Assembly: GCA_013398015.1 (NCBI GenBank)
Contig: VZRR01013401.1
Span: 124,001 to 188,000 of the forward strand
Reading direction: 5' to 3'
Source of the DNA: Oreocharis arfaki
Taxonomy: Eukaryota > Chordata > Aves > Passeriformes > Paramythiidae
Length of the DNA stretch: 64,000 nucleotides
Numbering within the stretch: position 1 is the stretch's first letter; each line of letters begins with the position of its first letter. A model generated the notes under the pieces. That model saw only the letters and a program-made list of their open reading frames with translations, did not search any database and was not told the DNA's origin. A program made the translations under genes and the position numbers. Positions 1 to 12,232 of this stretch are shown here, in pieces.

Positions 1-1937
1 TAAAAAGATCTGTTTTTTAGAGACAACATGCCTTTAGTCAGGTGTATTCAGAACCACTAAGAACTTAAAAGGTCAAAGTCTTTCCTCAGAAGCAGTCTTG
101 CCACTGAAAATTGAGTATCCCCTCATGTGAAAGGTTCATATTGCTCATATTTGTCGTATTTGTTCATTCTTTAAATAATTGCTAATTTGGTTAATATTTT
201 AAATCTACTTTATAAGAAAGTAAGAGTTCATCTGAAATATAGTATTTCTTAGACTGTTTCTGAAAAAAGGATGCTTTGGAGAAATATTGAAAGAGTCCCC
301 ATGAAATCCTCATTTCTTTTATTCTACTAATACAAGTACACTTAGGAACAGAATCAGAATTTTCTTCATTGGTCCCAGTGCAGGGGAATAAGCTGTAAGG
401 ACACTGAAAGTGTCTACAGGATCATAAAATAGGAAGAGGAAATAAGAAGTATGTGAACAATGCCTTGCAAGTACAGACTTATGGAAAGTCTTCAGCATAG
501 TGTCTATTTTTAACTTGACACTGAGCAGTGCAGTTGAGTAACAAAATTTCTTTTCAGTAGAGAAGCAGAACTCTCCAGATCATAGCATTATTTTCATTTG
601 GATGAACAAGTGAGATATGAATAAGGAAGATATTAATCCCTAATTTTGAAAAATTAATTTCTGAAGAACTTAATATTTTTGACTCTGCTTTGTCTGTTTT
701 ATCTTAATATTTTCTTATAATTTTCATTTGTTTTGGTTGACCTTACACGACTTCTGTTAGTTCTATTTAGTGCAAATTGTTTTATCAAACTCTGAGAGAT
801 TGTGTAACTAACCTACTGAAACAACAACAAAAGAAAATAGCAAGAGAGGAGTAAAAGCCTAGTAAATTTGGCTTTTAGTAGGCATATGTTAAATGAAATT
901 GAACTGTAGAATACTAAAATGAGAAGTTTAAGATGAGTTTGACTCAGTTTCTTAACTTTGGATGAAATAAAATATGTGCAAAATATTTTAGCACTAGCAA
1001 AGTGTCTGAAGTATTTAACTAAGAATTTAATGAAGTAACCTGTGCGTTTTAAGTCCATTAATCTTCTGCAATACGATAGTGTTGAGTTTACAAAGATCAT
1101 TACTTAGGGGAAATAACTGCTTTAAAGCAAAATCAAGATGAATATTTGTGTTTAAGAAGAGATACTTTAATATCATAATGGAACATATCACCACCATTTT
1201 TATACTTCAGTGTTCTCTATAGAAAACCAACATTTATGACAATCATCACATTAGAATAAAAACTAAATACAATACTACATATATGTGGTGTATATTCTTA
1301 TGCCATACTGTGGTACAAAATAGAAACAATTACTTTCTATTTTACCACTTTTATTTTCTTATGATAATACTTTATATCCATATTAGGCATCCTTCTGATT
1401 TTTTGAGGAAGTTTATTTCGTCCAGCTGGAACAAAACATTAAAACAAATTATTGTCTATTTTTTCAAGTATTTTTCTTGTAATCAGAGAATGTGATGTGT
1501 GATAATTTTTTGTGTTAGAAGGAAAGATTTACTTTAGCTTCTACGCATCTGCTTGGAAATAAAATTACTCTAGCTTTGTTTAGAATGGGTATCCTGTTCA
1601 TCTTCTTGCCTATGGTTTTAGATGGGTATTACTTCAGAAAATCATATTTATCCTTAATGAAAATTACAATGAAGTTAGAGGGGTTGCTGTCATGAATTTT
1701 GAAAAAAAAAAAAAAAAAAATAGAGTTCTTATGTAAGTGAAATTTTGTGGAATATAGGGTAGAAACTGATATTTTGAAGTAATTGATGGAGGAAAACAGG
1801 CTTTCCTTATTAAAACAGAGTTTTCATTTGGCTTGGCTTTGGTAGAAAATCATCTTTAATTGATGAATGGCTTGTTAGAGAATCATTGTATCCATTCTTT
1901 ACATTTAGGCTTTTACCAGTTTGAAAACAAACCAGTG
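1..1937. other. AT-rich unique sequence, no gene recognised
   Basis: Stop codons are dense in all frames and the short open frames (under 100 codons) have no recognisable composition or motif. The only structured feature is a 19-base A run at 1702-1720. No repeat family was recognised. Confidence 0.6.
1702..1720. repeat. poly(A) homopolymer
   Basis: Nineteen consecutive A. No retrocopied sequence is recognisable upstream, so it is annotated as a simple repeat rather than the tail of a processed copy. Confidence 0.95.
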
Positions 1938-2390
1938 GGAGATCTCAAGTCAGAATTATAATTTAATAGGAAAATTAAAATAAATGTGATAGTACAAGAA
2001 CACTGACAGAGACAGGATACAACCTGACACCCTGTTAGTCAGGGTGGTGGTAGCAGCCCAGATGAAGTGGTCCTGTTGAACTGGTGATCCTGTAGAAATG
2101 GGTCGGATCGCCACCTGAAGGTCCAGTGGTAGCTCTTGTCCTCTGGGAATCCAGTAGGTAGTGACTGCTTGTGCTGTTCCAAACCTCAGATTATATCCAG
2201 GTTGGAATGCTTGGCTCCTCTGCCCTGGGCAGAGCATCTCACAATGGGCTGATGTAATTCTATGAGTCATGCGGTGGGTCCTTGATTGCCCATTAAACAG
2301 AGATGGCCCCTGGAGGCAGTTATCAAGGATGAGTCGAGGTGAACACTGCCCCACCTGCTTTAATAGCTTGTGAAGATGATAATAGAATAC
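1938..2390 (-). mobile_element. LTR-like dispersed repeat, probably ERVL type
   Basis: This block is more GC-rich than its surroundings and I recognise it as resembling a dispersed bird repeat. Read on the minus strand it ends with an ATTAAA polyadenylation-type signal in an AT-rich stretch (about 1965-1990), followed by a sequence resembling the terminal part of avian ERVL LTRs. A 132-codon open frame on the minus strand (1956-2354) lies inside it; it has no recognisable domain and is treated as a by-product of the repeat. Boundaries are approximate and no target-site duplication was found. It could instead be another repeat class. Confidence 0.45.
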
Positions 2391-3324
2391 ATGCTTTCTG
2401 TTACATCTTATATTGTAACCTAGGACACGGCTTAACTAATTCACGTGAGTGTTCTCTCTTGAGATTAGTGTAGCTCTTATTGTGTGTAAAAGAAGATACG
2501 TGTGCATTTAGAGACAGCAGGCCAACAGCATTTAAATTTTTGTTTTAAAAATTAGAGCTTTAAATACGTACTCCAGACCAGAGCTTGTGTGGGTAAATGC
2601 AGTCTGCTTTATTACTGCTGTGGCATACTCATAGCCACTTGGAGTCCCAGCTGGGAAAGTTGTCACACAGCATAATTCAGAATGCCCCTGGTAGAAGGAT
2701 TATTATTTTCTGTTCTATTGCATAGACTTCTAGGCTCTTTTATTAAATCTAACATAATAGGAGAATATGTTTCTGAAGTAGATGCCTTTGGAATGTATGA
2801 AAACAAGGCATAAACCTATTCAAAACTTCACAAAACTATTAATTTTGATTCTGTTTAAAGGTATACAATATTTTTGTTAGTTTGAGTGCTTTGAAATTTC
2901 CATAAATAACTTCACCTTACGTTGTATCTGGTTAATTTAATATTGTCCTAGTTACTCCTTCTCCAGGTATGCCTTTATTTTGCTGAGTGTATATTGATCA
3001 AATAAATAGCATAATACAGAAATGACTGAAAAAAAAATGATATGTCACCTCATATTCTCCCTCCTTAAATTTAAATATTACTAAAGTTTAATACGTATTA
3101 AAACCAGTTGAATGCTGTAGGCATACATTTTTTTTAAAGACAACAGCTTGCTGTTAGTTCTAAACAAAATTGTATCCTACCAAAGGATTTCATTCCTTTT
3201 GCTAATGTTGTGGAATGACAGCCAATTTTATGCTCTCTAAAACTCTCTATGACAAATCCATTAGAATCACTGCTGAGATGCTTTTAAAGGTGCATTTCTA
3301 GCCAACCAATCTCTCTGTCTTCAG
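2391..3324. other. AT-rich unique sequence, nothing recognised
   Basis: No open frame of note, no repeat family and no long simple repeat seen. It ends at a pyrimidine tract and AG that could act as a splice acceptor (see the next entry). Confidence 0.55.
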
Positions 3325-3544
3325 ATGGAAATTATCAGAATGACTTGATTTGAACATGGACTCTCCCCAGCTGGTGCTGCCACTTAGACCTGCTGGACAA
3401 GCAAGAACTTTCATCTTAATGACTGTAGCCGTGGTCCATCTCAACAGTTGGCTGCTGGAAGGACCTTCTGCACTTAAGGCAGTGCCTGCATTGAACTTAG
3501 TAAGAAAGTGTACATTGAGGAACTAAAAAAACTGAAACCAACAG
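3325..3544 (+). other. candidate non-coding exon
   Basis: The segment is preceded by a strong acceptor-like pyrimidine tract ending in TTCAG (3320-3324) and followed by a donor-like CAG|GTAAAT (GT at 3545). All three forward frames carry stops, so if it is an exon it is untranslated or belongs to a long non-coding RNA. Three further splice-flanked segments follow on the same strand at 5853, 6271 and 6969. Splice-like motifs alone are common by chance, so this is a prediction only. Confidence 0.2.
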
Positions 3545-3922
3545 GTAAATATTTTATTATCACATCAGCTTATGTTGTTTCACTTCTTTGATATAGTCTT
3601 TTATAAAAATGAAGCATCATGGTGACTTGGGAAAGGTCCCGAGATCTGAAAAAAAGCAAAATTTACTCTAATCTTCAAGGGCAAGAAGGAAGATGCAGCG
3701 AACTATGTGCTGACCAATTTCACTGTCATGCTTGGGAAGGTGGTAGAGCAGAGCTTCAGATGGGGTCAAGGGTTCTGCCTCCTGGGGACATCCATAGTGG
3801 AAGCAGCCTCAGACCACCTGGCACCAAGCTAGAGCTTCAAGCCTTGGCAGGGTCCTGGTTCCACAGCTGCACTGTGTGCCCATTGCCCTGTGGGCCCAGA
3901 TGATGACTCTCCTCCCTGAGAG

Positions 3923-4687
3923 TTGTTCTCTCCTGTTTTCCTTCCCCAGACCAGTCTTCCCTCCAGGCTCCACACAATCTGCCTCTGTGGGGACAAGTTT
4001 GCCAATCTCATCTTCCACTTCATCTTTTCCATCCTGCTGCCAAGGGAAGCAGCTGGAGAGCGGACTCAGAACAGTGTCTCTCCTGCTCCCCTAAGGGCAT
4101 GCCCTTGCTGCATGCCCTGTGCTGAGCACACACATGATCAGCAACATGAGCCCCAAGCAGAAACTTCAGTTCCAAAAAGGCCATGTTTGACATCCCACCC
4201 AAAAGAAAGGGTGATATCCTCAGAGAGGTCACAAAATCCAACAGAGGAGAGGCCTGAGAAGTTCTGGTCCCCTGATAAAAAAATGGTCAGTGAGGGCTGG
4301 CACCTGCCTCCACCCAAGCCCCTCATGGCATCCAGTACTTCTGCAGCATCCAGACAGTACCAGCCCAGCCCTCAGAGCCCCCAGAAAACACAGGGCAAAG
4401 GAGAAGCAAGGGTGGTTCTCAACCCCACTGATTTTAAACTGATCTTAAAACATTTTTTGTCTCAGACCAATGTATTGATTTGTGTTTGTAGACACTTTCT
4501 GCCAACTGATCAAAAAACTATTGCATTTCAACAGAGTATTAAAAATTTGCTTTCTATGGCCTGTTTCAAGAATTACAATTTTTTTAGAGGTACTTATGCA
4601 CAAATAATAGGGCTAAATTCCTTTCAAGTTAGTATCTTAAAACCTAATAAAATGAGAGGGAAGAACCTGAAGGGTATGCTATGGTAA
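3923..4687 (+). other. unidentified 254-codon open frame
   Basis: This is the longest open frame in the window. It follows a TGA at 3917-3919; the first ATG is at 4112, which leaves 191 codons. The first two thirds lie in a GC-richer island (about 3620-4430) and encode a hydrophilic, Pro/Ser/Gln/Lys-rich segment with a cysteine cluster near residues 58-66. The last third runs into AT-rich DNA and looks non-coding. Upstream in the same frame, 3670-3910 is also fairly open, with stops near 3830 and at 3917. A good acceptor-like tract ends at 3949. I do not recognise any family. It may be a decayed exon or retrocopy, an old repeat, or a chance frame in GC-rich DNA. Confidence 0.25.
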
Positions 4688-5852
4688 ATATGTACTAAGC
4701 AGCTTTGGATTCTTTTAATAATGCCTTTAATGCTGCAACTATCTATAAGTAGCTTTAGTCGAAAGTCACACAGATATTTTATTTATAATTAGAGAGGTAT
4801 TTAGGTGAAAACAAATGAAACTTCAAGAAATGTAGAATCCTTAAGAGACAACAGCATCACTTTCAACTTCCCATAAAAGTCTTTCTAAATTCTGCTTCCT
4901 TAACTGGTCATCTCTGATTCTGTGAGTGTAGATCGAATGACACATGGGTTAGTAACTTTTCATCTTCACAGAGGTAGGTTAGAAATACCAAAAATGTGTA
5001 GTAACTATAACAGCTCAAGGGTGTCAAGCTGCCCTTGTACAATCACACAATTTATGTTCTATGCCATTTTGAAAGGACAGATGGTGCTACAAGTGAGCTG
5101 CATTCTTGTGTTTATAACCTTCAGTGCTAGCGTCCCATTTCAGAAGAAGACTTCTGTGATGTATACCAATCAGTTGTGACAGCCCCTAAGTAGCACTCAT
5201 AACTGAGCTGTCATGCACTATTTAGTATTAGGGTGGGAGAGAAAATGACTTGGTGGGAGGGTTAGTTCCAAGCACTCTGCTAAAGATTGCTACAGTCCAT
5301 TAGCTGCAAGCAGCTGAGCAGATGAAGAAAGCCCTGCAAAGAGTCACATATTAACTCTATGTAGCTACATATATTACTTGACATGTGAATAGTTGTATTA
5401 CTGATAAGGGATTATAGCCTAAGTGGAAACGAAATAGCAAATCTTTTTTATGCACAGATGATTTTATATGCTTTATATTTATGGAGCTCTAGTATTTGAT
5501 GTGCTTTTGTATTAAGATGATTAAGGACACATTTTTAAAAGTGATTTTGCATCTGAGGCTAGGTGAAATTTTAGCACTGATTACCAAAATTTCAGAAAAT
5601 ATTTACTTCTACTTCCCATTCTAAGCAGCCTGAGTGGTCCAGGTACAGAAAAAGAAGTGTAAATTTCAATGAGTAAATCCTGCATGACTAACAGTTAGCC
5701 AAAAACCATAACAAAGTAATTGAAAACAGCCTACAGGTCACAATTAACTTATCAAATGGGTTAGCTTTTATTTATAGTTAGGAAAAAAAATGTTCTGATG
5801 AACTGGGATTGATTTGCAAAGAGTCAGATGAATGAGTTGTTTTATTTTGTAG
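4688..5852. other. AT-rich unique sequence, nothing recognised
   Basis: Only short open frames (85 codons at most), without recognisable motif. No repeat family identified. Confidence 0.5.
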
Positions 5853-5858
5853 TGAACC

Positions 5859-5963
5859 ATGGGACTACTAGGTGAAAGCCTGCGACAGGATTTTCGCTTC
5901 TTCTCTTGTGCAGGGTATACCTCCTACCTTTGCCTTTGCTTCATGACTAGTAGAAGTAAGCAG
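5859..5963 (+). CDS. candidate short coding exon (start codon to splice donor)
   Basis: An ATG in a near-ideal Kozak setting (ACCATGG, ATG at 5859) opens 35 codons that end exactly at a very strong splice donor, AAGCAG|GTAAGTAAG (GT at 5964). An acceptor-like T-rich tract ending in TAG lies just upstream (exon start would be 5853). The peptide begins MGLLGESLRQDF and has an aromatic- and Cys-rich middle. Read through the donor, the frame stops after eight further codons. Spliced to the next candidate exon at 6271 it would stop after six more codons, giving about 41 residues. No family is recognised. A nested acceptor inside the segment (AG at 5912-5913) is an alternative. Could be a lncRNA exon or chance. 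Confidence 0.22.
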
Positions 5964-6270
5964 GTAAGTAAGACTGTCTGTATGGAATAATGGGTTGTCC
6001 TTTTATTTTAACCAATTACATAGTTAATAATCTGAGGTAAAAGCCTTTAACGATGTTAGTCACTATGTTTCACAACAGTTAAGGTCTGTGAGGTGAAAAC
6101 AAGATATATTTTTGATTTTCTACCTTTTCTGATAACTACATATCACAGGCAGAAATGGGATTTTCCTTCGTGTTAATCAAATTAGCAGAGAAGTACATTT
6201 CCACTCATTTTATACATGTATATTTGAAGAAACTTGGATTATGGTGATTTTTGGCTTGTTTCATTTTTAG

Positions 6271-6319
6271 CTCTGTCTTCTACAAGTTTGATGCTAACCT
6301 GCTGTATCCCCTTGACTAG
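6271..6319 (+). other. candidate exon with good splice sites
   Basis: A T-rich acceptor tract ends in TTTTTAG at 6270 and the segment is followed by donor CTAG|GTATGTG (GT at 6320). If joined in phase to the open segment ending at 5963, the reading frame meets TGA at 6289-6291, about 28 bases before the next junction, so the transcript would not be an obvious nonsense-mediated decay target. Support is from sequence motifs only. Confidence 0.18.
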
Positions 6320-6968
6320 GTATGTGTCCTTCTACCAATCTTTCAAGATCACAGTCTTTAATATATACAGTGAAGAATGAAATTCTGAAATCTTGAAAGG
6401 TATAGATCATTATATATTTCTAATCAGAATGTTTACTTGTTAAATTTAAAACATTATTAAACTATATATGCAGTAAAAAAAATGACTAGCTGCCAAATTA
6501 ACATAATTCTAAAAATACTTACAAGGTGTGGGTTTTCATCCCAAGCCCCTGAATATTTCTGCCTTAGAACTCAAGACACTTTTATGTTACTGTCTTTATA
6601 ACACACATCTCTAATTTTTTCACTTGTTTAATCAGTTCTAAATATGCACTAATACTAATTCCAATCACAAGTGCTTAGTGCTGAATAGATATGAATACAT
6701 ATTTATAAGGTCAGTGATAGGACATAGGCGCACAAAAAATGCAGCAGTCACAAATGTAGGATATATTATGGTTTCCTAGGTGCAAAGTGAAGACATGCAT
6801 TTTAGAAAGTTTTTTTTTTTTTACTTCATATTATTAACTACTTATTTGAAAGGATTGGGTTAGGCATATTGGAAATACAGTCAATTTTGCATGGACTTAT
6901 TTCAGTCAAAGCGGGTATAGATGTATCCTCTTTATTCTTATGGGATTAGATACTGAATCTCTTCTTAG

Positions 6969-7290
6969 GACAGGCATCTTCGAAAACTGAAAGTCAGTTG
7001 CCAGTCCTCAAAGTTCCTGAGTTGTTTGTGTCTGTGAGAAGAGGAAAGGATGAATAGGTCAGTAAATCCTGGCTTAGTGAAGCTGAGGTAAAACTATGAT
7101 TTATTTTTGTCTCAAGTATTGCTTAAGTTGCTGTAATATAAATATGAGAAAAATGTGGTCCTTCATTCTTTGGGAATATGTGCCTTGCAGTACAATACCT
7201 ATATTGTTGACTTACAAGTTTTTCCTTTTATGGGCAAGAATGTAATTGGTGATTTCCAAACAATAAATATACCGTCTGGTAAAACTTCTG
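6969..7290 (+). other. candidate terminal exon with AATAAA signal
   Basis: A pyrimidine-rich acceptor-like tract (TCTCTTCTTAG) ends at 6968, and an AATAAA polyadenylation signal sits at 7262-7267. A weaker donor-like GAG|GTAAAA occurs at 7087/7088, so the segment could also be an internal exon. It is proposed as the last element of the candidate transcript starting at 3325. Confidence 0.13.
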
Positions 7291-7463
7291 CTATCTTTAA
7301 TTATCCTATGTTTAAACTTTAAAATGTGATAATTGTTTCATGTGACCAACTCTAATGCCAATCTGTCCCACCTGCTTCTTCTGTTTCCACATTATGAGAC
7401 CAATTAATGAACTCTCTTAAAAACAATAATTAATACTGTTAAACAGTCCTTCACAGCCTCCAG

Positions 7464-7479
7464 AAAAAAAAAAAAAAAA
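7464..7479. repeat. poly(A) homopolymer
   Basis: Sixteen consecutive A in AT-rich DNA between the candidate terminal exon and the MIR trace. Confidence 0.95.
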
Positions 7480-7539
7480 CAAACAGAAAAAATACAATAA
7501 ATGGTATTGCACTCTTATTTCATCCTCATTCTAGGAATC

Positions 7540-7662
7540 TTACAGCACTTCATAACATTTAATTGTAATTCACATAGAGCTTCTACAGTGAAATTGCTTG
7601 CCTAAGGTTACACAGGAAGTGTATGGTGGAATTTCTGTCTGACTGTGAGTCTCATGCTTTTG
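7540..7662 (-). mobile_element. MIR-like SINE trace
   Basis: The stretch around 7595-7660 keeps the recognisable antisense MIR core: a CTTGCC-AAGG-ACACAG block, then a TCTGTCTGACT block and a CTCATGCTTT block in the expected order and spacing. Divergence is high, as expected for an ancient amniote element. Edges are approximate. Confidence 0.5.
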
Positions 7663-8448
7663 AAATGTCACCCAAGCTGCAGCCTTTTGAAAAGTTCCGC
7701 TTGTTGAAACACAAGAAAGTCATTAGAAAGCCTTGATGCAAACAGGGCAATAGCTGCTCTTTGTTACAAAGATCTAATTTTTTTCACTTTCATTGGCCGG
7801 TGTTAGTGAAGTTCCTTCACCTTGTTCTATTTTATTGAATTTATTTCACTTTCTTTTCTACCTCTTGTGAAATGTTCTATATTAACCCTTTTCCTCCTTC
7901 AATCAGCCCTCTGCCTTATGACTCTCTACTCTCTCATGCATTTCCTTATTCTTTACTTAGCCTGGCATTTGATCAGTTTACCTTCTCTGTTACCTTCTCA
8001 TCATTAGTTTTGGACTTCCTAGCTCTGTCTTCTTCCAGCTTTCCTACACTCCAACAGAAGTATACACTTGAACTCATCTTCCTTAAACACTACTTGGTCC
8101 TTCTTTCTACATTAAGATAAATTCTTTCCACATTACACACTGAGTTATCTTTTGAATCACTTTTTTTTGTTGCTGTTTTGCCAGTGTTATTTTTTAAATG
8201 CTTTTGTTAAAGAAAGCAAAAATCAGATTGTCATAAAATATTTCCGTTCAAGCTTAAAAAGCTACATAATCAAATTTGTAGCCCTCCCTTTTACTAAAAG
8301 GTGCCAATGTGGCACTTGTGAAAATGGAAAGGCTAACCTGAAACCCAGACACCTACATATTTAAGAGATGGTTTTACGCAGACTTCCATTGCACTTTGTT
8401 TGTCACAATTTTTTGGGTTTGATACAGCAGTAGTGGTGACTTCTTTCC
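7663..8448. other. pyrimidine-rich unique sequence, no gene recognised
   Basis: The part at about 7800-8060 is strongly C/T-rich on the plus strand, which explains the short Leu/Ser-rich open frames there. No repeat family or gene seen. Confidence 0.5.
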
Positions 8449-8900
8449 ATAGAATGGTAGGAAAATGGTCCTCATCAAGTCTGGAAAAGACCTTTAAAAT
8501 CATTGAAGGCAACCTTTGACCCCCCACCACCGTGCCAACTAAACCACAGCATGAAGTGCCACATCCAGTCACTTCTTGAACATTTCCAGGGATGGTGACT
8601 CCACCACTTCTCTGGGCAGCCTTTTCCGAGATTCAAACACCCTTTCAGTGAAGAAATTCCTCCTGATGTCCAACCTGAACCTCTCCTGGCACAGCTTGAG
8701 TCCATTTCCTCTTGTCCTGTCACTAGTTGCAGAAAGAAGAGGCTGACCCCGACATGGCTGCACCTTCCTTTTAGGGAGGTGTAGAGAGCAGTAAGATCTC
8801 CTCTGAGCCTTCTCTTTTCCAGGCCAAAAAATTTCAGTTCCCTCAGCTGGTCCTCACACAACTTACTCTCTAGACCCTTCTCCAGCTTTGTGACCCTTTT
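8449..8900 (-). mobile_element. CR1 LINE, 5'-truncated 3' end with broken ORF2 tail
   Basis: Read on the minus strand this is the end of a CR1 element. The last part of ORF2 (reverse transcriptase C-terminus) is visible in two frames: a segment with EKRRLRGD in the frame 8861-8475, and a segment with DRTRGNG, FRLDIRRNFF and LPREVVESPSLE in the frame 8763-8569. The frame change between them marks a frameshift, so the copy is dead. The 3' untranslated part ends near the AGAATGG motif at about 8451. Family signature: the conserved ORF2 C-terminal block of avian CR1. The truncation at about 8900 is typical of CR1 insertions. Confidence 0.93.
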
Positions 8901-9234
8901 CGTTTTCTTTCAATTCATTCCTGCCTTTGGCTGATTCTCTTTAGAATTCACTATTTTTTATGTCTTGACTTTTTAATCCTTTTTTCCCTTTAGAAACTTG
9001 TTTTGACAAACTTATAATTTTCAATATCCCACTTCCTTGCACTTACAGAACTACTTCACATCAAAGACCAGAAAACTGAGGAAACCCCACTCTATGTATT
9101 TGTTCATATCTTCAGTTTTGCTGCTTCAATGTGTTCTCTGATAACTGAACTTCAGATCTTTGTCCCTTGTTACTTTTCCCTATCCTTTACCCCCTTCTTA
9201 TAACTCATTCTCTCATCTTTATGTCTCAGCACAT
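8901..9234. other. AT- and pyrimidine-rich sequence, nothing recognised
   Basis: Between the CR1 fragment and the CTTT microsatellite; no gene, repeat family or structured motif seen. Confidence 0.5.
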
Positions 9235-9340
9235 ATTTTCTTTTTTTTCTTTCTTTCTTTCTTTTTCTTTCTTTCCTTCTTTCTTTCTTCTTCTCATTTT
9301 CTTTCTTTCATTTCTTTTCTTTCTTTCTTTCTCTTTTTTC
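9235..9340. repeat. CTTT-type polypyrimidine microsatellite
   Basis: About 100 bases of imperfect TTTC/CTTT units with only scattered A. The short open frames here (Phe/Ser/Leu repeats) are artefacts of the repeat. Confidence 0.95.
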
Positions 9341-12232
9341 ATTAGTGAAAGCCTGATCTACTTTCTCCATTTTCTGCTCTTTACTATCAAAACCCTTCCT
9401 GCCAGAACAACCTGACCTCCTAAATATTTTATCAAAATATTCTCCAAGTAGAAACAACATTGTGTACCAACAGATTAACCCGTACCAAGATTACATTTTC
9501 TTGTTATTCAGCTAGCAAAGTATGCAATTTCTCCTTTTATGCAAAGAAGCAGTATAATTTTTATGTTACCCACAAGACAGACCTCTGAAGAATCCATTTT
9601 CCTTTTACTTGCATTTCGACACTTCCTAAAATCTTTAAGTGGTCAATGCTGTCTTTCTCTTTCAAACTTTTGTTTCATCTCTCCTAAAGGAAAATTTCCT
9701 TAAAAAAAATATAAAAGACAATGTTCTAAATACCATTTTTAAAGGAGTAATGAAATAATTACAGAAATAGAATAAAACAGCTAAGCATATCTCTGAGATT
9801 TTTTTTTTTTTTTTAAAGAGTAAGCGTGAAATTGCCATTATAGCTTTTTACTTGAAGGGAAAGATAGCATGTGATAGAAACACTCAAAAATAAAGAACCA
9901 CTCATCATATTCTGAAAAAACCCACCCTTTTGTATTTACAGTTCTGATTAAATTTTGCTGTATATTATAAACAATTTCTGACAATGGACAGCAAGGAAAT
10001 TTTCAAAAGTGCAGGAACCTAAAGAAAAGCCAGAAAACCATGTGTAGCTTGCACCATTTTCACTCCTGGGTGACTGGTTTTGAGTGACTGTGAGAATGAG
10101 AGAACAACTACAAACACAGATGCACCCCCACACCCGGAGGAACTCTACCTCCTCAATAACGTGATTGATGCTGAGCTGCTGTTGCATCGTGAAGAATCTG
10201 AATGAGACAAAATTATAGCTCAGTTTTTGATCTTCTGTCTAAACCAGGTCGCAGTTATGATGGTTCAGTCTATATATGACTGTGTGTTTGTTGAATTGGT
10301 TGTTGATAGTAGTCATTGTCTTGGGTATATATCTCCTATTATGTTCTTAATTTCATTTTTCTTACATCTAATGATCAGCCATGATGCCATAAATCAGATA
10401 AGATTTTATGCAACATTTATTGTCTGAATGCAAAGTGACTATGTTTTAGACTGTCTTAATTTACATTATATTTCTCACCAGCCACAAATTTGTTAGGAAC
10501 TGACCTGTTCTCATTCCATCAGAATCAAAATATTTTGCCACCTTCAATCAGACCATATAAGCAGGGTAATGGTTGTCTTTGATCATTCTTTCACAACTAA
10601 TGAAATTCACTGGTAAGCAGCCTAAAGCTAAAATACATATTGGAATAACTAGGGTAAGATAAACTTCAGACGGCTTAGAAAAATTAGATATTTTTTAAAA
10701 TTTGTCTAAACCCCAAATTTATTCTCTAATATAATGAGTGAATGTTCAAATGTGTTCAGTATAAGCATTTCAGAATCTTAATATTTGTTCTTGCCTATAG
10801 GAATAAAGGCAAAGGACATGGGTGAAAATATACCATTTAACATGTGCTTAGCTGCTATTAAATGGAATTGTTAACAATTAGATGCATCCCCTGGGCAACA
10901 TTGCTTTAACCTGAGACGTTCTCTGAAATTGTATTAAGAAAATGACATTAGAAATGGTCACTTGCCTGTTCATACTTCAGCGCTGTGATATTTGCTGAAA
11001 AGAAATGTCTGTTTTATAGATCCTTCCTCAGAGTAACAGGGCAAGGGAATGGGAGCAATAAGTAAGCTAAGAATAAAAGACATGACTCAAATGACGATGT
11101 CCTCAGAATACTTCTTCTACACAATTTTAGAGTTTACATTTCTGACTTTCTAAGAAGGAGCTAAGTTACTTTAGAAGCAAGGTAAATTTGCCTGGGCAAT
11201 GATCAGTACTTTACAGCTAGGCTGGTTCTAGTCCTGAGCAGGTTAATTTACAGTTAGCGTACACACACAACTCCTCCCTCCATCTTTGCAGCCTTCATTG
11301 TGGAAATACTGTCTTTGTCTAAACATTTGTGACTGTATAAATTCAGTTCTTCTGAAAGATTTACAGGTAAACAAAAATGCAAAGGATGCGCTCACCTTCT
11401 CCTGTCTTCTGGGCCTTATCTTGGCTGATAGACAGGATATTTAGAGGCTGTCGTTAATGCTTCATCGAGCTTTTCTGTTCTCTCTTCCCTCCTGCAAACC
11501 ACAACAATGTAAGATCAAGCCGTCCATGTTTTTTTTTTTATTCTTGTACATTTCCTAATCATCTCCTGAAAGCCTCAAGAACTGGAGTTGCATTGCTAAA
11601 AATAAAACAACAAAAGTGTCTGTGATGCAATAATTGTAGCAAGTCAGAATTTTAGCTCCCTAAATCCAGTAAGCTGCATACCCACTGATTTGAAGCTAAA
11701 TGCAGGAAATGTGATTTTTAAAATAATTAATATATATCAAATGAGAGTCATGTATTTTATTTTCAGACAGCATTTTTGCTGTGTTGATGCACAGTCCCCC
11801 TACAGTATTAGATGCTGTAATTCCCCCAAGACAGACGGCATTCATAATGCAAATAGTGGAACGGGAACATGAATGGTACAACTGAAACTGAGCTTTAGAG
11901 TGACATAGATAAAACCTGGGGTTTCTTTTCTGTAGCTTTTTTGAAGCTTAGGATCAGTTGGCAAGGGGTCTCTCAAAATAATTTGGACAGGGGTCTTTCA
12001 AAATACGTTACCATTTTTCCAATTCCATTAAAAAGGAGAGAACAGTCTAGCAAGACGGAGAAGCAGTTAGGGCATGATGAGTAGTAGTGAAAGGTGAAGC
12101 ACTGAGGGTAGGTGATTGAGATACTCATGAAGTTCTTTGGATTCACAATGCACCATCTTCTCATTCTGCACCTTCAGGTCTCAACAATAATTAAATAAAA
12201 CAACTAATTTCTCAGGTTATGTGTTGTGCCAT
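9341..12232. other. AT-rich unique sequence, no gene recognised
   Basis: No open frame above about 80 codons and no recognised repeat. A T run lies at 9799-9814. The stretch at about 10860-11040 is mixed in composition and could be conserved non-coding DNA, but nothing decisive is visible. Confidence 0.5.

Noticed and set aside
1956..2354. 132-codon minus-strand frame as a gene
   Set aside because: It coincides with a dispersed LTR-like repeat, so the open frame is better explained by the repeat.
9160..9415. Phe/Ser-rich open frames
   Set aside because: Produced by the CTTT microsatellite.
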